Below, in pieces: positions 1-12,200 of a stretch of DNA of 64,000 bases; position 1 is the first letter of the stretch; each line of letters begins with the position of its first letter. The position numbers were made by a program, and so were the translations under genes. The stretch is taken from assembly GCA_031308135.1 (NCBI GenBank), contig JAHLJT010000631.1, positions 180,155,675-180,219,674 of the forward strand. The letters are read 5' to 3'. The notes below the pieces were generated by a model. It saw only the letters and a program-made list of their open reading frames with translations, was not told the DNA's origin and did not search any database. This DNA comes from Acheta domesticus (lineage: Eukaryota; Arthropoda; Insecta; Orthoptera; Gryllidae).

Positions 1-2343
1 TTTATCAACGTAGTAAATAATGTAATTATTTCAGGATATTGTAAGCACTTACAATTATTATTAACATCTAATGTATTACAGTTATTGTAAGTTAATTAAC
101 AGTATGTTAATGCTATAAATTAATTCTGTACGATAATGGAATTACTCACTTTAATTGTATGTTATTTGCCACTGAATCATAATCTGCTAGATTAATGTAA
201 AGTATTGTTAATGTTATTTTTAATTTGGTTACTTAATGTTAATTTTCGTTGCAATACCAAACAGGCAATATTATTAGGTACGCCATCTGTGGTGCCTTAT
301 TGATATTTCGTTGAAGTTTCGTTTCGTGTTATTCCCTTTCTTTTAAATATAGTCTTTATTATTTTTCTTGCAGCAATGTTAAGCTGCATATTTACTTTTT
401 TTATAATTACTTTTTAATGTACGTAACACAAATTTTATAGTAGATGTAGGAAATAACTTCAGCAGTTCGGATCAAGTTGTTATCTGATATAATACTCTCT
501 GGTCTTGCGATTACAACCCCTTTTGCTGGATTGGATAACCCGATTCTTTGTAAACAGCGATAGTACGCGTAGATTCCTCAATTGCGCATGCTCATTGTTT
601 CCCTTCTCTTGTGCACTTAACGGTCGGGAGTCCCAAGTACACAACGGTCGAGAGTCCATAGATATATTGTACAAATTCTACTTGTGAAACAGGGTTAGAA
701 GAAACTGGAAGAGGATTCAGGATCCGTATCACAAGAAATGCCGTAATACGGATATTCATACAGAAAGAGTACCTGTTGGTGTCTATTCTCGAGATACACA
801 GATTCATCGTCCTTCTCATTCCTGATTGAGTTCAGTCGTAATATTTTATCAGCCATCCTCTGAAGAGTAAGATATTCTGATAAGAACGGGATAAGAATAA
901 ACGGTGTGTTCTGAAAACATACGAATTCAGATACTTCCCTACAAAGGTTTAGACAGTTTACCAAGACGGTATATGCAAGTCTCCCCAAGGTCGTATTCGA
1001 GAATCTCAAGCACGTGGGAATAGCAACGTGAGGAAATGGAATTCTTGTGCAGAAATAGAGAGTGGAATAGGGTAGCGTTTTGTGTGAGGGGCGAAAAACA
1101 GCTCTTTGTTACCACCATCATTACCAGTAAAATGTATATATCGTAGTTTCAAAATTCTCATTATGTACTGTAAATACCTAACTGTTTATAAAAGGAAGGA
1201 TGGAAGGGAGTTGGGAATCTATTTGTAATAATATATTTTTCGATGGTCATGTGTTTTAAGGATTTAAAAATAATCATTTTTCATATTTTAAAAGTATCTT
1301 GATATTCTAAATATCTGACATCTGACACTTTATAGCAGACCTGCACAGCATTTTGAACTTTCACTGACTTTAGGAGCTGCGTGCGAGCAACTCGGGTGCA
1401 AATCAGAAAATCGATGAAGGGTGGGGATGACACCTGATCTAGGAGTGGGGATCACCAATCAGAATGCGCAATTCGAAAGATAGCGCGTAAATTTAAAGAG
1501 CAATCGGCAAGAACATGACGGTCATATACAGTTCAAGTAATATTGTCTTTTGTATTATATTGCAAGTGTTTGTTCTCGGTATATGATAGGGCGAAATATG
1601 AAACTACAACGAATTATACATAATAGATTTCGACACCAAGTATTATAATTGTTTGTAGGGCTTATAATGTAATTCGCTTTCCTACGATGTAATCACAAAT
1701 TTAGTGTTGTGCTAAACACCAAATTTTGACACTGAATTGTTTTTGTTTGATGATGACAGCAATAAACTATTTTTATTAACTATGTTTAATTGAATAATAC
1801 GGTTCTCTAAAAACAAAAACATATTGTTCTTAAAAAAATCGTGATTATTTTCTGTTCTAATTTCTGACTAGAGTGTAGAGTCGTTTACGAGATCGTATAA
1901 AAATATAAAGCCCTTTGCATTCTATTTAACCAATACTCATGCTTATCTTATGATTGTCCGTAACATATCGTCACAGAAGGTTTCTCGATCTCTTTTATTC
2001 AGTTTCATAATGGGGGATAATGGTCCCAAATGTGCTATTAAACATTACCCTTCTTGGAATTGCCACATATTCTACTTTTATGTCAATCTTGATGTGAGAG
2101 ATGCCCTCATGATTTTGTTCATTTTTCTATGATTTGGAGATTATAACATTCCTGGTGAACAATCAATTATTAAATTGTAATTTTGTGTTAGAATTAAATA
2201 ATATTTTTTCTTATATATATGAGGATATATTTTAAAGCTATTGCTTTAAAATAATGCTTAAGAGTCACAATGAGCATGTTATTTTCTTTAAAATATTAGA
2301 AAATAAAAATACATATGGTGGTGGAACACAAAGGTGGATATGC
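1..2343. other. AT-rich sequence, no gene recognised
   Basis: I see no convincing exon, RNA gene or transposon here. Open frames are short and resemble no family I know. About 42 bp at 1208-1250 reappears in diverged form at 4102-4143, on the other side of the LTR at 2344-3823. It may be an old dispersed repeat. Confidence 0.5.
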
Positions 2344-2713
2344 TGTAGTGATACCGAATCCATTACGGCTGCGAGCCTGAGAACTGCTCCGTGTTGCGCG
2401 ACAGAGGGGTCGACGGCGGCGCCAGGGTTCTGTCAGGCCACCCGCTGGACCCGCCCCCTAACGATTCGTCGCACCCCAAGTGTCCCGCAGCCTGGGAGGT
2501 CTTCCCGTGCACGTGGCCCGGCAGTACTTTCCGCGGCGTTCCTCGCCCTCCCCATACTCCCTTGAGATTTTCGTTCCCCCCACTCATTAATTTCTGCCCC
2601 TATTTGACAGAAAATTGAAGCGAGAGAGGGACGAGTGCGGGTTTCTCTCTCATTTCTCGGCCCCAAAAACTTCCGATGATTGGGCGGAATTATTCTACGA
2701 CGCAATACCCTTT

Positions 2714-2765
2714 CGCCAATAGCGGTCGGACGTGGACAAAGCTCTAGAATGTTCTAGAACATTCT
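2714..2765 (+). promoter_or_regulatory. CCAAT box and perfect heat-shock element in LTR copy A
   Basis: CCAAT lies at 2716-2720. At 2746-2765 are four contiguous alternating pentamers, aGAAt gTTCt aGAAc aTTCt, a perfect nGAAn/nTTCn array of the kind bound by trimeric heat-shock factor. The homologous LTR has an equally perfect but not identical array at 62480-62499. That the site is bound is inferred. Confidence 0.7.
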
Positions 2766-3664
2766 GAGGGAATTTGGTGGGGGAAGGGAGGCTCGAAGGA
2801 CTTGGTGCAGGCGACACCACAAGGAGAAGGTGTGAGGCCACCACAGAGAGAGGGAGTGAGGCCGTCACAGAGGGAACGTGAGAGGCGGTCAGGGGGACAA
2901 GACGTTATTGTGGGGGCGCCCGGCGTCAGAGATAAAGTTTTGTTTCTTAGTTGGACTTATAAGAAAACGTTGAGTTTTCGAGAAGAATTTGTGCGCGGTT
3001 CTTAAATAAGTGTAGACCGCGGATTATGAAAAGTTTTATTGACATTCTAATAGTTCAGAAAAAGTATCTGACCTGTGCTCGTGTTTGGAATATTATCGTG
3101 GAACTATTTGATCATTCACGAACTTGCTACGAACTCTAAAGTACCGTGCGGTGAACCGAACCTGACAAGGTCGTTCAGCTGAGCAGACATTATCTGAGCA
3201 TTAGCGACAGTAAGTGAACGGCGCTGTGTGTTGGGTCAACACTCCTGCGACCCCGCCTACTACCTGACTCGGCCCTGCGCGATCTTTTGTGCGGCGCCCC
3301 AAGACGTCCCACGCCACTCCTGCCAACCAGCAGGGGGATCGAGGTCGTTCAACTCTGGTTGTTGTGCTCGCCGCTCCGCTGAGACGGTATTTTTTTCGTT
3401 CTTTTGGCGCGCCCGTGGTCGAAAGGCATAAACAGTTTGGTGAACAATTTTAATTACCTTTGACCGGGCGACGAAGAGAAGATTCCCGGCCGCGCTTGGC
3501 TGTCAAGAGGGAATCAGCGTAAAGGGAAATATTGTTCTTTTTTACTGTAATAATTTTCACTTGTCAATTATTTTATTATTTTATATGTGCATGTCGTATT
3601 TTGGAATTGGGAAAGGGGAGCATGCTCGCCGACATGAGTGGTAAAATCTTGCAATTCTTTTTTA

Positions 3665-3670
3665 AATAAA
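3665..3670 (+). terminator. Poly(A) signal of LTR copy A
   Basis: AATAAA lies 153 bp before the LTR end. The homologous LTR has one 150 bp before its own end, which fixes the transcription direction of the family. Confidence 0.6.
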
Positions 3671-3823
3671 AGCCACCTATTGGTTAACATGAGTAAAAGT
3701 TTCTTATTTTACACCGGCCACCAACTTCCTCCATCTTCATCAATTTAGGCAAGCCTTTCTATCGACCTGAGCGAGCCGGCTACCACGTCTACGGCGCCCA
3801 ACCGACACAGACGGGTAGTCGCA

Positions 3824-6800
3824 GTAGAGCACAGAACGTAAACAGTGAATTATGACCCTGGTAACTTGAAATACTAGACATAATCTATTTAAACAAATGG
3901 CATTTAATTTTGAAGCATGGATTATTAGACGCCCAGGCATTCAATCTACGCGCCGCGTCGTGCTACGTCAGACTTCTCCCCTCCCCGCAAAGCTTCCTAC
4001 TCCCCAGTACTTGCACTTTCGGCGCTGCCACGGGTAGGCAATCGGCTCTCAAGTGCAAAATGCCCGCGGGAGCAGGCTTTGTGCAGGTATGCTTTATAGT
4101 GTAGTTGGGAAAGTGGTCTGTAGTAATATATTTTTCAATGGTCAAATAGAGATTTTTTAAAATATTTTCTGTTCGATGTTTACTTGTCTTTTAGTGGCAG
4201 CTATAACTGCACGTTTCATATTTTAAGAGCAAATATTCTCAGTGTGCTCTGTACATTACATTTTATTCTAATGTTATTGTTTAAAATATTTTCTTTATAA
4301 GAAGGATTGTGTAATTGATTTGCATACGAAAAACCAGGTGACCCGATCTTTAAAAATGTATTCAAAGGAATATTATTTCAATATTCAAGAACCCTTTATG
4401 AGGGCAAACTTGCCTGCTTGCATGCAAACTGAATTTGAATGGCCATTGAAAAGTAATTGTAATATACCATTACAGAAATATGATTGTTTAACATGGGAAA
4501 ATGCCTTGAGAAAAAAATGTGTAATTTACAATATAATTTCTTTGTAATATTTGTGTATGACTGTTTTATACATTAATTCATGAAGCGTATTTTTTAATTT
4601 GTTTATTTTTTAGCAATGATTATATTTTATTTACAAGCTTCTTGGTGTCTGTAGAAATCAATTATATATTTTTGACCAAGCTCCATGAAGATGTAACCTT
4701 GAGATCCTTCATCAAACAATTTAGTAGGCTTTTAGTGAATTGGGACCACAAGTTATAAAGTCAGGCATGATTGCAGATAATTCAAGAAGAACGTGTATTT
4801 CATGTTATGTTTGTATCATTGGATAGAGAAAAAACACAGAATATTGAAAATATTTAATGTCGTGTTCAATCTAGTAATTATTTTGTGTTTGTTAAAACTC
4901 TACATTTTGTGATCCTGGAAAGTCCTTCCTCACCAGTTTCAGGAAGGAAAAATAAAGTGTAGCACAAAATAAAGAAGATGCAAATCATGCCTACGACATT
5001 AAAGTTCATGAAAAATGTTTACGAAAAAAGATACGAAAGATGACTTAAATTGTATGATCAAACATTGCAAGAAGCGTTATAGGAAGAAAATCAATATGAC
5101 TGACTAAACGTTGTATAAGGTCTTTACCAATAATGGACTACGGACCAAGCAAAGAGATAATTGGTCCGAATGGGGAATCAGTCCTTAACAACAATGGAAA
5201 AGCATTACACAATACATTTTAAAATCGTTCGTCGAACACAAACGTTCATGGCAACTACAGAACTTCGAACAATCCTGGGCAAAATGACAAGACGGAATAG
5301 GTATTAACGACACGAATAGTAAAAGTAACTTTTTCTTTTGTGAGTAGAAAAGGTTGTCATACCAGACCAAAAGGGCTAAAGGCTCAGTCCCTCGAGAAAA
5401 ATAGTCAATTTTACCACGAGTGTCATTCACTATCTTTAGATAGCCTTAGTGACTTGCATTTATTTTTATTCTACTGTTAAAGCCTATAGTAACTGATGCC
5501 GGTCAGACAAAAGTATTTTGTTTCATTTATTGCATTCACAAATTCATCTAGCACTTGAGTATCGTCTCACTTCTAGCACTAGTGCTAAAAAATTAAACTT
5601 AGTAAGTAGTAAGTAAGTAACACACTATTCAGCATGCCCTTAAGGAATCGCCTTTTACCAGTGGCAGTCTAAAAACACTAACGATAGGTCCTAGTCCACA
5701 TCTTTGTAAGGGCTACTTCAAAAGGAACAATGTTGTAGGGAAGACTTATATTTCCGACCAGCGGGAACAAGTGGATCCATTAGAATGTCAAGGTTCCAAC
5801 TTACAAAGTCGAAGAAAATAAGTTGTTAGTGTGACAAGGTTATGATCTCTGCTTCAAGAACAACATACCTGCGCTGCAATCTGTAGACAAATAGCTACTG
5901 TTAACAATCACTGCCGTATGTGGAGAGATGACTGAATAATGAGTTGAGGAAACTGATGTCAAGTTTCGTTGTCAACTGACGTGTGTGTTCGAACTGGAAC
6001 CTTGTCATTCCAAAGACTCAAAGCGGCGTGGATGGGGCGTGGTTAACAAGGCGCGCGGATCTCGGCTGACGGAGCGTCACCGCCGAGGTCGCCTCCCCCC
6101 TTTCAACTCGCCACCCTCCTCCACATAAGGTCTTTTCTTTAATTTATTTCCACCTGTTCCACATTTAATTAAATTCAGGGTAATTAATATCGTATATGTG
6201 ACGTGATTTTAAGTGTAGCGTAGGATCTTGCTGAGAGATGAATTTCAGCATTATGTATTTGAAATAAGATAATGATAATACTGGTATATAACTTTTAAAA
6301 CAAATTTTGGGTAATGGTTAAACTGCTACTTGATTTAAAACAAAAATACAAGATGGAAGATACATGAGGAGTAAACTCGAGAAATGTACACGTGTTTTGT
6401 TTTTGTTTTGGCGCTGCAATCTGATGAGTAGGCCGGGAACTAATCAACGCCACCTAATTAGATGTAGACGGGCGGCGTTGATTAAACTCCAGTACGAATA
6501 CCGACGAAGTGAGAGAGAAAGAGAGATGAAGAAAAAGAAGAAAACGAAGAAGCAGAAGAAGACTAATTTCCTTTCACGGAAAATTAGCTAAATAAGTGGA
6601 AGGTCTATTGAGTTGCCTGGATCACACGGCCGTGGGTGCATATCTCCGAGACGAGCATAGCTGTGTCATTGAACAGATTGCTGCGTCTGGGCTGTGGGGA
6701 TCTGTGTTATGCCTTTAAGGCTAAATGCCTTTTATTGCCTGGAGGCGCAACAAATCAATGCGTTTTTTGCGGTCAACGTCATGTAGTTTTCAAATTGATT

Positions 6801-8441
6801 TTTAAAATATGTTCTACGACAAATTGAAAGAAAAACATTCCGAAATGACTCTTGATGAAGTCAAATTTATGAAACCATTACATTATTTAGGTTCAAGAAA
6901 GACAAGGGTCGAAATTGAGCTCAAGATCACAAAATAATTGCAAAATTTAAATGTTTAGATTGCAACGCTAACAAAACATCTAAAATGAATAAAGGGGAAT
7001 ATGAACCGAAGAGAAAAAGCAAAAACAAACTAACAAAAAAAGTTTAAAACGTCGGTGACGCTACATTGAGCTTGTAGTACAATATTCCACCCACAAATGC
7101 CAGATGTTGTAAATGTAAGAATGGTGATTTTCTATACAAAGTGAAACTTCAAACTCATTTATCTCAACACCTGATTTTTTCAGTTGTGCCACTATTGCAG
7201 CCCACATACGATATGATGGAACTTGTTGAATTTGCTTTGGACGAATAATGGATATCAGAAAAAAACATTTAATAGAAGAAATGTCCTGCTAAGTTCTTGG
7301 TAAGAGAAAGGATAGGAAATGTGTGTATATACAGAATACACAGAATGCAGATTTAAAAAATGTAAACAAGAAGAAGAAAAATAGCTTCTGTGGACGTCTT
7401 TGAAAACAACGGAAGCATTGATATCGTGTCAATGCGAAACGAGAAAAAGTAAAATTATAATATAACTATAGTATAGTGGATAGTGTGGAATCCTTATAAA
7501 GGAATTGCTAGAGCTATATTTCGAATATTGGGAGTGATATTTGTGGTCTCAGATAACGACACACGGGGTATTGAAACATTTTAGCCGAGAGGAGAAAAAT
7601 ATCGTTGATATTCAGCAACTAATTGTGATTCATTAGCTAAAACTTCAACGATTAATTGTGATTCAGTCTTTGGAATAACACACGCATAAATATTTTGTGT
7701 TCGGGCCCACAGCAAAGCAGCGAAATACAAATTTATTTCATAAGTCGCAAGGCAGAATAGTTGATTCGTGAGCGTTGCAGCGGCGACCGGATGTTGCCCA
7801 TACTATTCGCGCACTTTTTCTTGATACTCCACAGCGGGGGGTGCGAGGGGAAGCGGGTTCTGTCTACGTCATGGCAGTGCAGTGCTGTCAACATCCACAG
7901 AAAACTCAGCGTAAAAGCAGGTCTTGGACTAGATAGCAATGAGAAACAACTCACGTTTTTTTAAATTCTGAAGAAATAATTAAGAATTGTAGAAATTATT
8001 GAGTAACAAGAAAAGCGCAGTACGCAGAGGTCGTTAGAAAGAGAGAGAGAGCGAAAACTGAGAAGTCCGAATTGTAAAGGAAGAAGGTGAGCAGCACTGC
8101 AAAGTGAGCCGTGACGTTCCGAGTGGAGCTCATATTTTCTGCAGAGCCGTGCTGTGCCGGGCTAAACGAGAACTAGGGAGCTGGAGGATCAAGAAAAAGT
8201 GCGAGCATAGTACACGGCACCGTCCGAATCACGCCCACTGCTCTGCCGCGCGGGAGACTGGCGTTCGCGGAATTCTGCCCGCTATCACGCCACTCTGGTG
8301 ATCCGTTAAACGTCTTCAAAGGACTAACGTTCGAGAACATTCAGTCACTAATTCAAACAGTATCATGTGATAGGCCAATCGCCTACTCCACTTTTAAGCG
8401 CCCTGCGCAAGAGGCCCTCGCGACGTCCCAGTCGTCGAGAC
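3824..8441. other. Unique AT-rich sequence with GC pockets, no gene recognised
   Basis: No exon set or transposon is recognisable. Small features are CpG-rich pockets at about 3945-4080 and 6005-6120, a GTAAGTAA run near 5600 and a purine-rich stretch at 6505-6565 that creates a lysine-rich chance frame. The pocket ending near 4086 has a donor-like GTATGC, but nothing supports an exon. Confidence 0.45.
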
Positions 8442-8697
8442 CAAGCTAGTGTCTGTTCTGGACCGCTTGAGATCGCACGTACGTGATCCGTATCCACAGA
8501 GCTCCGTGTAAAGTTATTATACGTAAACGTTTTGATTGTGCAACATATTGAAAATGTCAGTTTGTGCATCAAGTTAGTATCTGTGTTGGACCGCTTGAGA
8601 TCATGTATGTGATCCAAGGCCACAGAGCTCCGTGTAAGAACATTACACGTAAATGTATGAAGTCTCGCAAGTGTAACCAACTGTTAATTGTGCGTAA
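8442..8697. repeat. Two-copy tandem duplication, period about 128 bp
   Basis: The unit at 8442-8569 is repeated in diverged form at 8570-8697. Both contain a GACCGCTTGAGATC-type block followed by CCACAGAGCTCCGTGTAA and a TACACGTAAA-type stretch. A frame on the minus strand runs through both copies, but only because the period and the base composition allow it. Confidence 0.75.
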
Positions 8698-9055
8698 TAT
8701 GCCAATAAGGTAACTGTGTCCATGTAACCACGCTAATGAAGTGCAACGAAAAAAAACGTGGTTTTGTGCAAGAACTTGTTTCTAAGACACCCAAAAAATC
8801 TCGTAGCATCTATACTTCATGAGCTATCAAGGGTTTCGGCACCGTAGTGCTCGATGAATTATTCCAACAATACAGCCCACTAAACTTTCAAATCAATGCA
8901 GCAGCCCCTAACACTTTCTGACAACTGCATACTGCTGTTGAAATTTAAATGATATCTGAATTAATAAACATCTTGAAGAATTGTGAAACCTATACACATC
9001 CACGAATAGATGTTTCTTACACTGTGGAATGTAGATATAATATATAGGTATGAAA
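8698..9055. other. No feature seen
   Basis: AT-rich sequence with no recognisable gene or repeat. Confidence 0.5.
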
Positions 9056-9300
9056 ACTCCGGATCCTATGACTAAATGGTTGCGACGTAAGCCACAAACT
9101 GGGGAATCTATGGTTCGAATCCCACCTAGTGCATGGACTTTTGCTTTGGTGTTACGACGTCATAGAGCCTATCCCAATCAACATTTAACACCTTCATAAC
9201 CATTGTCCCCAATAATCTTGTTACTCGTAACACATGTAGAGTGGAATGAGTATCACTGATTGAATGCCATGAGGAGTAAGTTCCGTGGCGTTCCGTGGTT
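9056..9300 (+). repeat. tRNA-derived SINE-like fragment
   Basis: An exact RNA polymerase III B box, GGTTCGAATCC, lies at about 9112-9122, preceded by a plausible A-box region. I cannot define the tail or target duplication, so the ends are approximate. Confidence 0.4.
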
Positions 9301-11570
9301 ATGGATGGCTACGTGTGCGCCATTTGGCCATCAAACCTCTCTATCTGTTCCAGGGTTTTAGTGCTGCCACAGGATTACGAGCTACTCGCAGGAGGAGATG
9401 GCGTAGGCCACAATTTACTCACGAGTCACAGCGGAGTTTACGAGTAGTCTAGGATCAAGGCTTCGTATGGATGGAGGGGGCTGTGAAATGATTTCTGAGG
9501 ACAGGCATCGTCGGTTGATCAGTCGCTGAACGTTAAGAAGACTGATACATCCTAGGATGATAATATGTGTAGAAAGACCGGGAGCCATTAATTAATGTTA
9601 AATAAAGAGGAATTAAAGGTTTAAGAAAATAGTTTAAGGAATTCCTGGACGAAACTATTGTATAGAGCAGTGTTGTCAAGGTCGATGCCACGAGCGGGAG
9701 TCCGTGACACGGTGCCACGTCGAAATCGCCCCTCCACGCAGTTCATTACGCCACCAGAGACAATGCCATCCCTATTGTAAAACGTCGGGGTTACTAATAG
9801 TTACCTTCCCGACACTAGTTGCGCAGAGAAGCTCGTAGCATTCCACGGTACCCGCGACGCGTGCCACTGCCACCAGTAGAAAACCTTGACACCACTGGTA
9901 TAGAGGAAATGATCTATTTTGATCGGTTTTCTATTTTCGTCTCCGTATCTATCACCTTGCATGGACTGAACAGAAATTTTACTTTTAGAATTTTTGGTCA
10001 TTACTAATAAAACCTAATAATCTGCTTTTTAAACCCTTATAATCTTATAGAACAGAAACGGAAATTCAACTCCAAAATATTTGTATCTTAGTTTCTGAAT
10101 GAGAGATGAAATGAGTCATTAAAAAATGTGACATCAGAGAGTTTTTGTTACTATTTTTTGTGAATCAAAATATATTTATATTTCTTCGTATTTATCTGAT
10201 ATAAATGAAATAAATGTTCACTAGTTAACAATTTTGCTTTCGCGTTGACTATCGCAATCACAACAGAAATGTGGAAATAATAGTATGCATCACATTAATC
10301 GTTTAATTTTCTCGTTTGGAAATGCAAACTGTGCACATGCAGTTGGAATTTCCAACGAACAGTGAAATTACAGATTTATTCAGGATTCTGCTCGTATTTT
10401 GGCTGTTTAATGGCTAGAAATTTTCATCTATATCGAAATGTTCTTGGTGGGTAGTTTACGTTTGAATTACGGGTTTGGACCTTAAATTGTTTATTTATCA
10501 TTGACAGAAAGAAACAACGCTTATCGTTGAAGCATAGGTTTTAAATTGTGTAATTATAGTAAGATTTATGTTTGTATTAGAGCATTCGAAAAATATTTTA
10601 CGGTTCTTGTACTATAAAAAGTACAAGATCTGAATGACATTTTGAGTGTTAACTACAGAAAATATTACGTAGAATTGGAGATATTTTTAGACGTTACAAA
10701 ACCATTAAATAGTTTTTGAAAACATCGTATTAATATTTTGCTAAACTATTAAAATTAAACTTTTAAAAACAAGTTTACTCGCTCTTTTGATATCTTGTTG
10801 CAATGGTAGATGAGGTTTATAAACGACTATTAGGGATAGAGAAAAAACAATCTACTTTGAGCGAATGGAAAATAAACGTAGAAAATACTTGCATTTGTGT
10901 AACTGGAAGTTAATTATTGTGTTTTGTAGTGAAGAAACTAATACGCCAATAGTGTGGTCTAGTACAGATACGTATAGTGGGTAGTGAATATATTTTATTT
11001 TCAGAACAATATGGCATAGCCTCATTATTTTCACTTATGCATGCAAAACGCTTTCTCGTCCACATTACAATAATTGCAGGATTGTAGTGGCTAGAAGCCA
11101 AGAAGAACAGCAGTTCTTTTACCGCTAACTGCATATTTTCTTTTGTAATGCAAATAAAATGCTCTATCTCAGCATTTCATATAGAAGAACATTTTCACAA
11201 AATGTTGGATTACTTAACCGCGAGTCTTATTGCTTTTTGGCACTTGCACAACTCAACCAAATTGTGATGAAACAAACATAAAAATCAAAAGTTTCCGTAA
11301 GTCCAGGTTTTTGTTTTTATTATAAAAAAAAGTTTTAAAATAGTACAAAATGAAAATATCAGCTCTATAGGTCTATTCTTAAACAATTACTGAGATGGAA
11401 ACTAGCTGGTAAAATGACGTGACAGATATTTAAGGTGAAAAATTGGAATATTTAGTGAGGATGTACAGGACACTTTTTATGGTTTTGCTCCAAAAGACGT
11501 TTCAAGTCAATTACATTTTCCATGACCTCTCGCATTGCCCTGTTACACTTATACACTTTTTTAAAATTAT
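9301..11570. other. AT-rich sequence, no gene recognised
   Basis: I see no coding exon or transposon hallmark. Both strands of 9800-10000 are open for about 65 codons without family resemblance. Confidence 0.45.
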
Positions 11571-11690
11571 ATCGAGTCTCTCTCTTTCTCTCCGTCTCTT
11601 TCTCTCCGTCTCTTTCTCTCCCATTCTCTCTTTCTCTCTCTTTATTTCTCTCCTTTTCTCTCTGTCTCTCCCTCTCTCTCTCTCTCTGAG
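11571..11690 (+). repeat. Pyrimidine-rich (TC)n low-complexity tract
   Basis: About 120 bp of TCTC/TTTC/TCCG runs, an impure CT microsatellite. The serine/leucine-rich frame across it is an artefact. Confidence 0.85.
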
Positions 11691-12011
11691 CTTAAAAATC
11701 CACCACGGAATTAATTAAATAGCAAACTGTATGTATCATTTCTTTCTTTAATGTGTCGGGGATGTGATTTATGAATTAATCAAAATCTATAAGCATAGAT
11801 TCGAAGTAAAATATCATCTTGTACTCACTTCTCTTTCTCAGTTACATAATGACAAACATAAGAAATTTCTTTTGAAGGAGTATAAAGCATGGACATTCAT
11901 TGAGAAGATAACGGGTGAGGAACAAAACTTATCCAGAAAAGTGTAGTTTCACTTTTCAAATTATTTAATTCTAATTAATTTTACAAACTTTACACAAATT
12001 TACCGAAATCT
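11691..12011. other. No feature seen
   Basis: AT-rich sequence. A 60-codon frame at 11764-11946 has no recognisable domain. Confidence 0.4.
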
Positions 12012-12200
12012 AGCGTACATGTGCGAGAACTCTCGCATATTAAACTCTACCATCTTCTCTATCCTTACATTTACATATTAAGAGGGAAAGTTGTCAATGA
12101 AACATATTTATTTGTTTAAAATATGTATAAAGGTTTCTTCCAATGTACTTATAGAATATCAAATAAAAATAAACAATAAAATTGATATTTGAAACTAATT
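12012..12200 (-). repeat. Dispersed repeat with palindromic core, copy 1
   Basis: Read on the minus strand, this matches the repeats at 55808-56046 and 56829-57029. Shared blocks are a TTGTTTATTTT...GATATTCT stretch, then a GATAG..AAGATGG-like stretch, then a 16-bp near-palindrome with 7-bp arms around a 2-base centre at 12022-12037, then GTACGCTAG. Confidence 0.6.

Larger units (their letters stand above)
2344..3823 (+). repeat. LTR of a gypsy-like family (copy A), probably solo
   Basis: This GC-rich 1480-bp block starts TGTAGTG and ends GTCGCA, the TG...CA form of retrotransposon LTRs. It is homologous along its length to 61466-62894 in inverted orientation. Shared blocks include a CCAATAGC box, a four-unit heat-shock element, a stretch around 3185-3250 and an AATAAA about 150 bp before the 3' end. 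No primer-binding site, gag or pol follows, so it is a solo or orphan LTR. Its flanks (ATGC left, GTAG right) do not form a duplication, so it is old or was rearranged. Short open frames inside are chance. Confidence 0.8.

Noticed and set aside
3945..4095. GC pocket ending in a donor-like GTATGC, considered as an initial exon
   Set aside because: Only nine codons from an ATG, no partner exon found.
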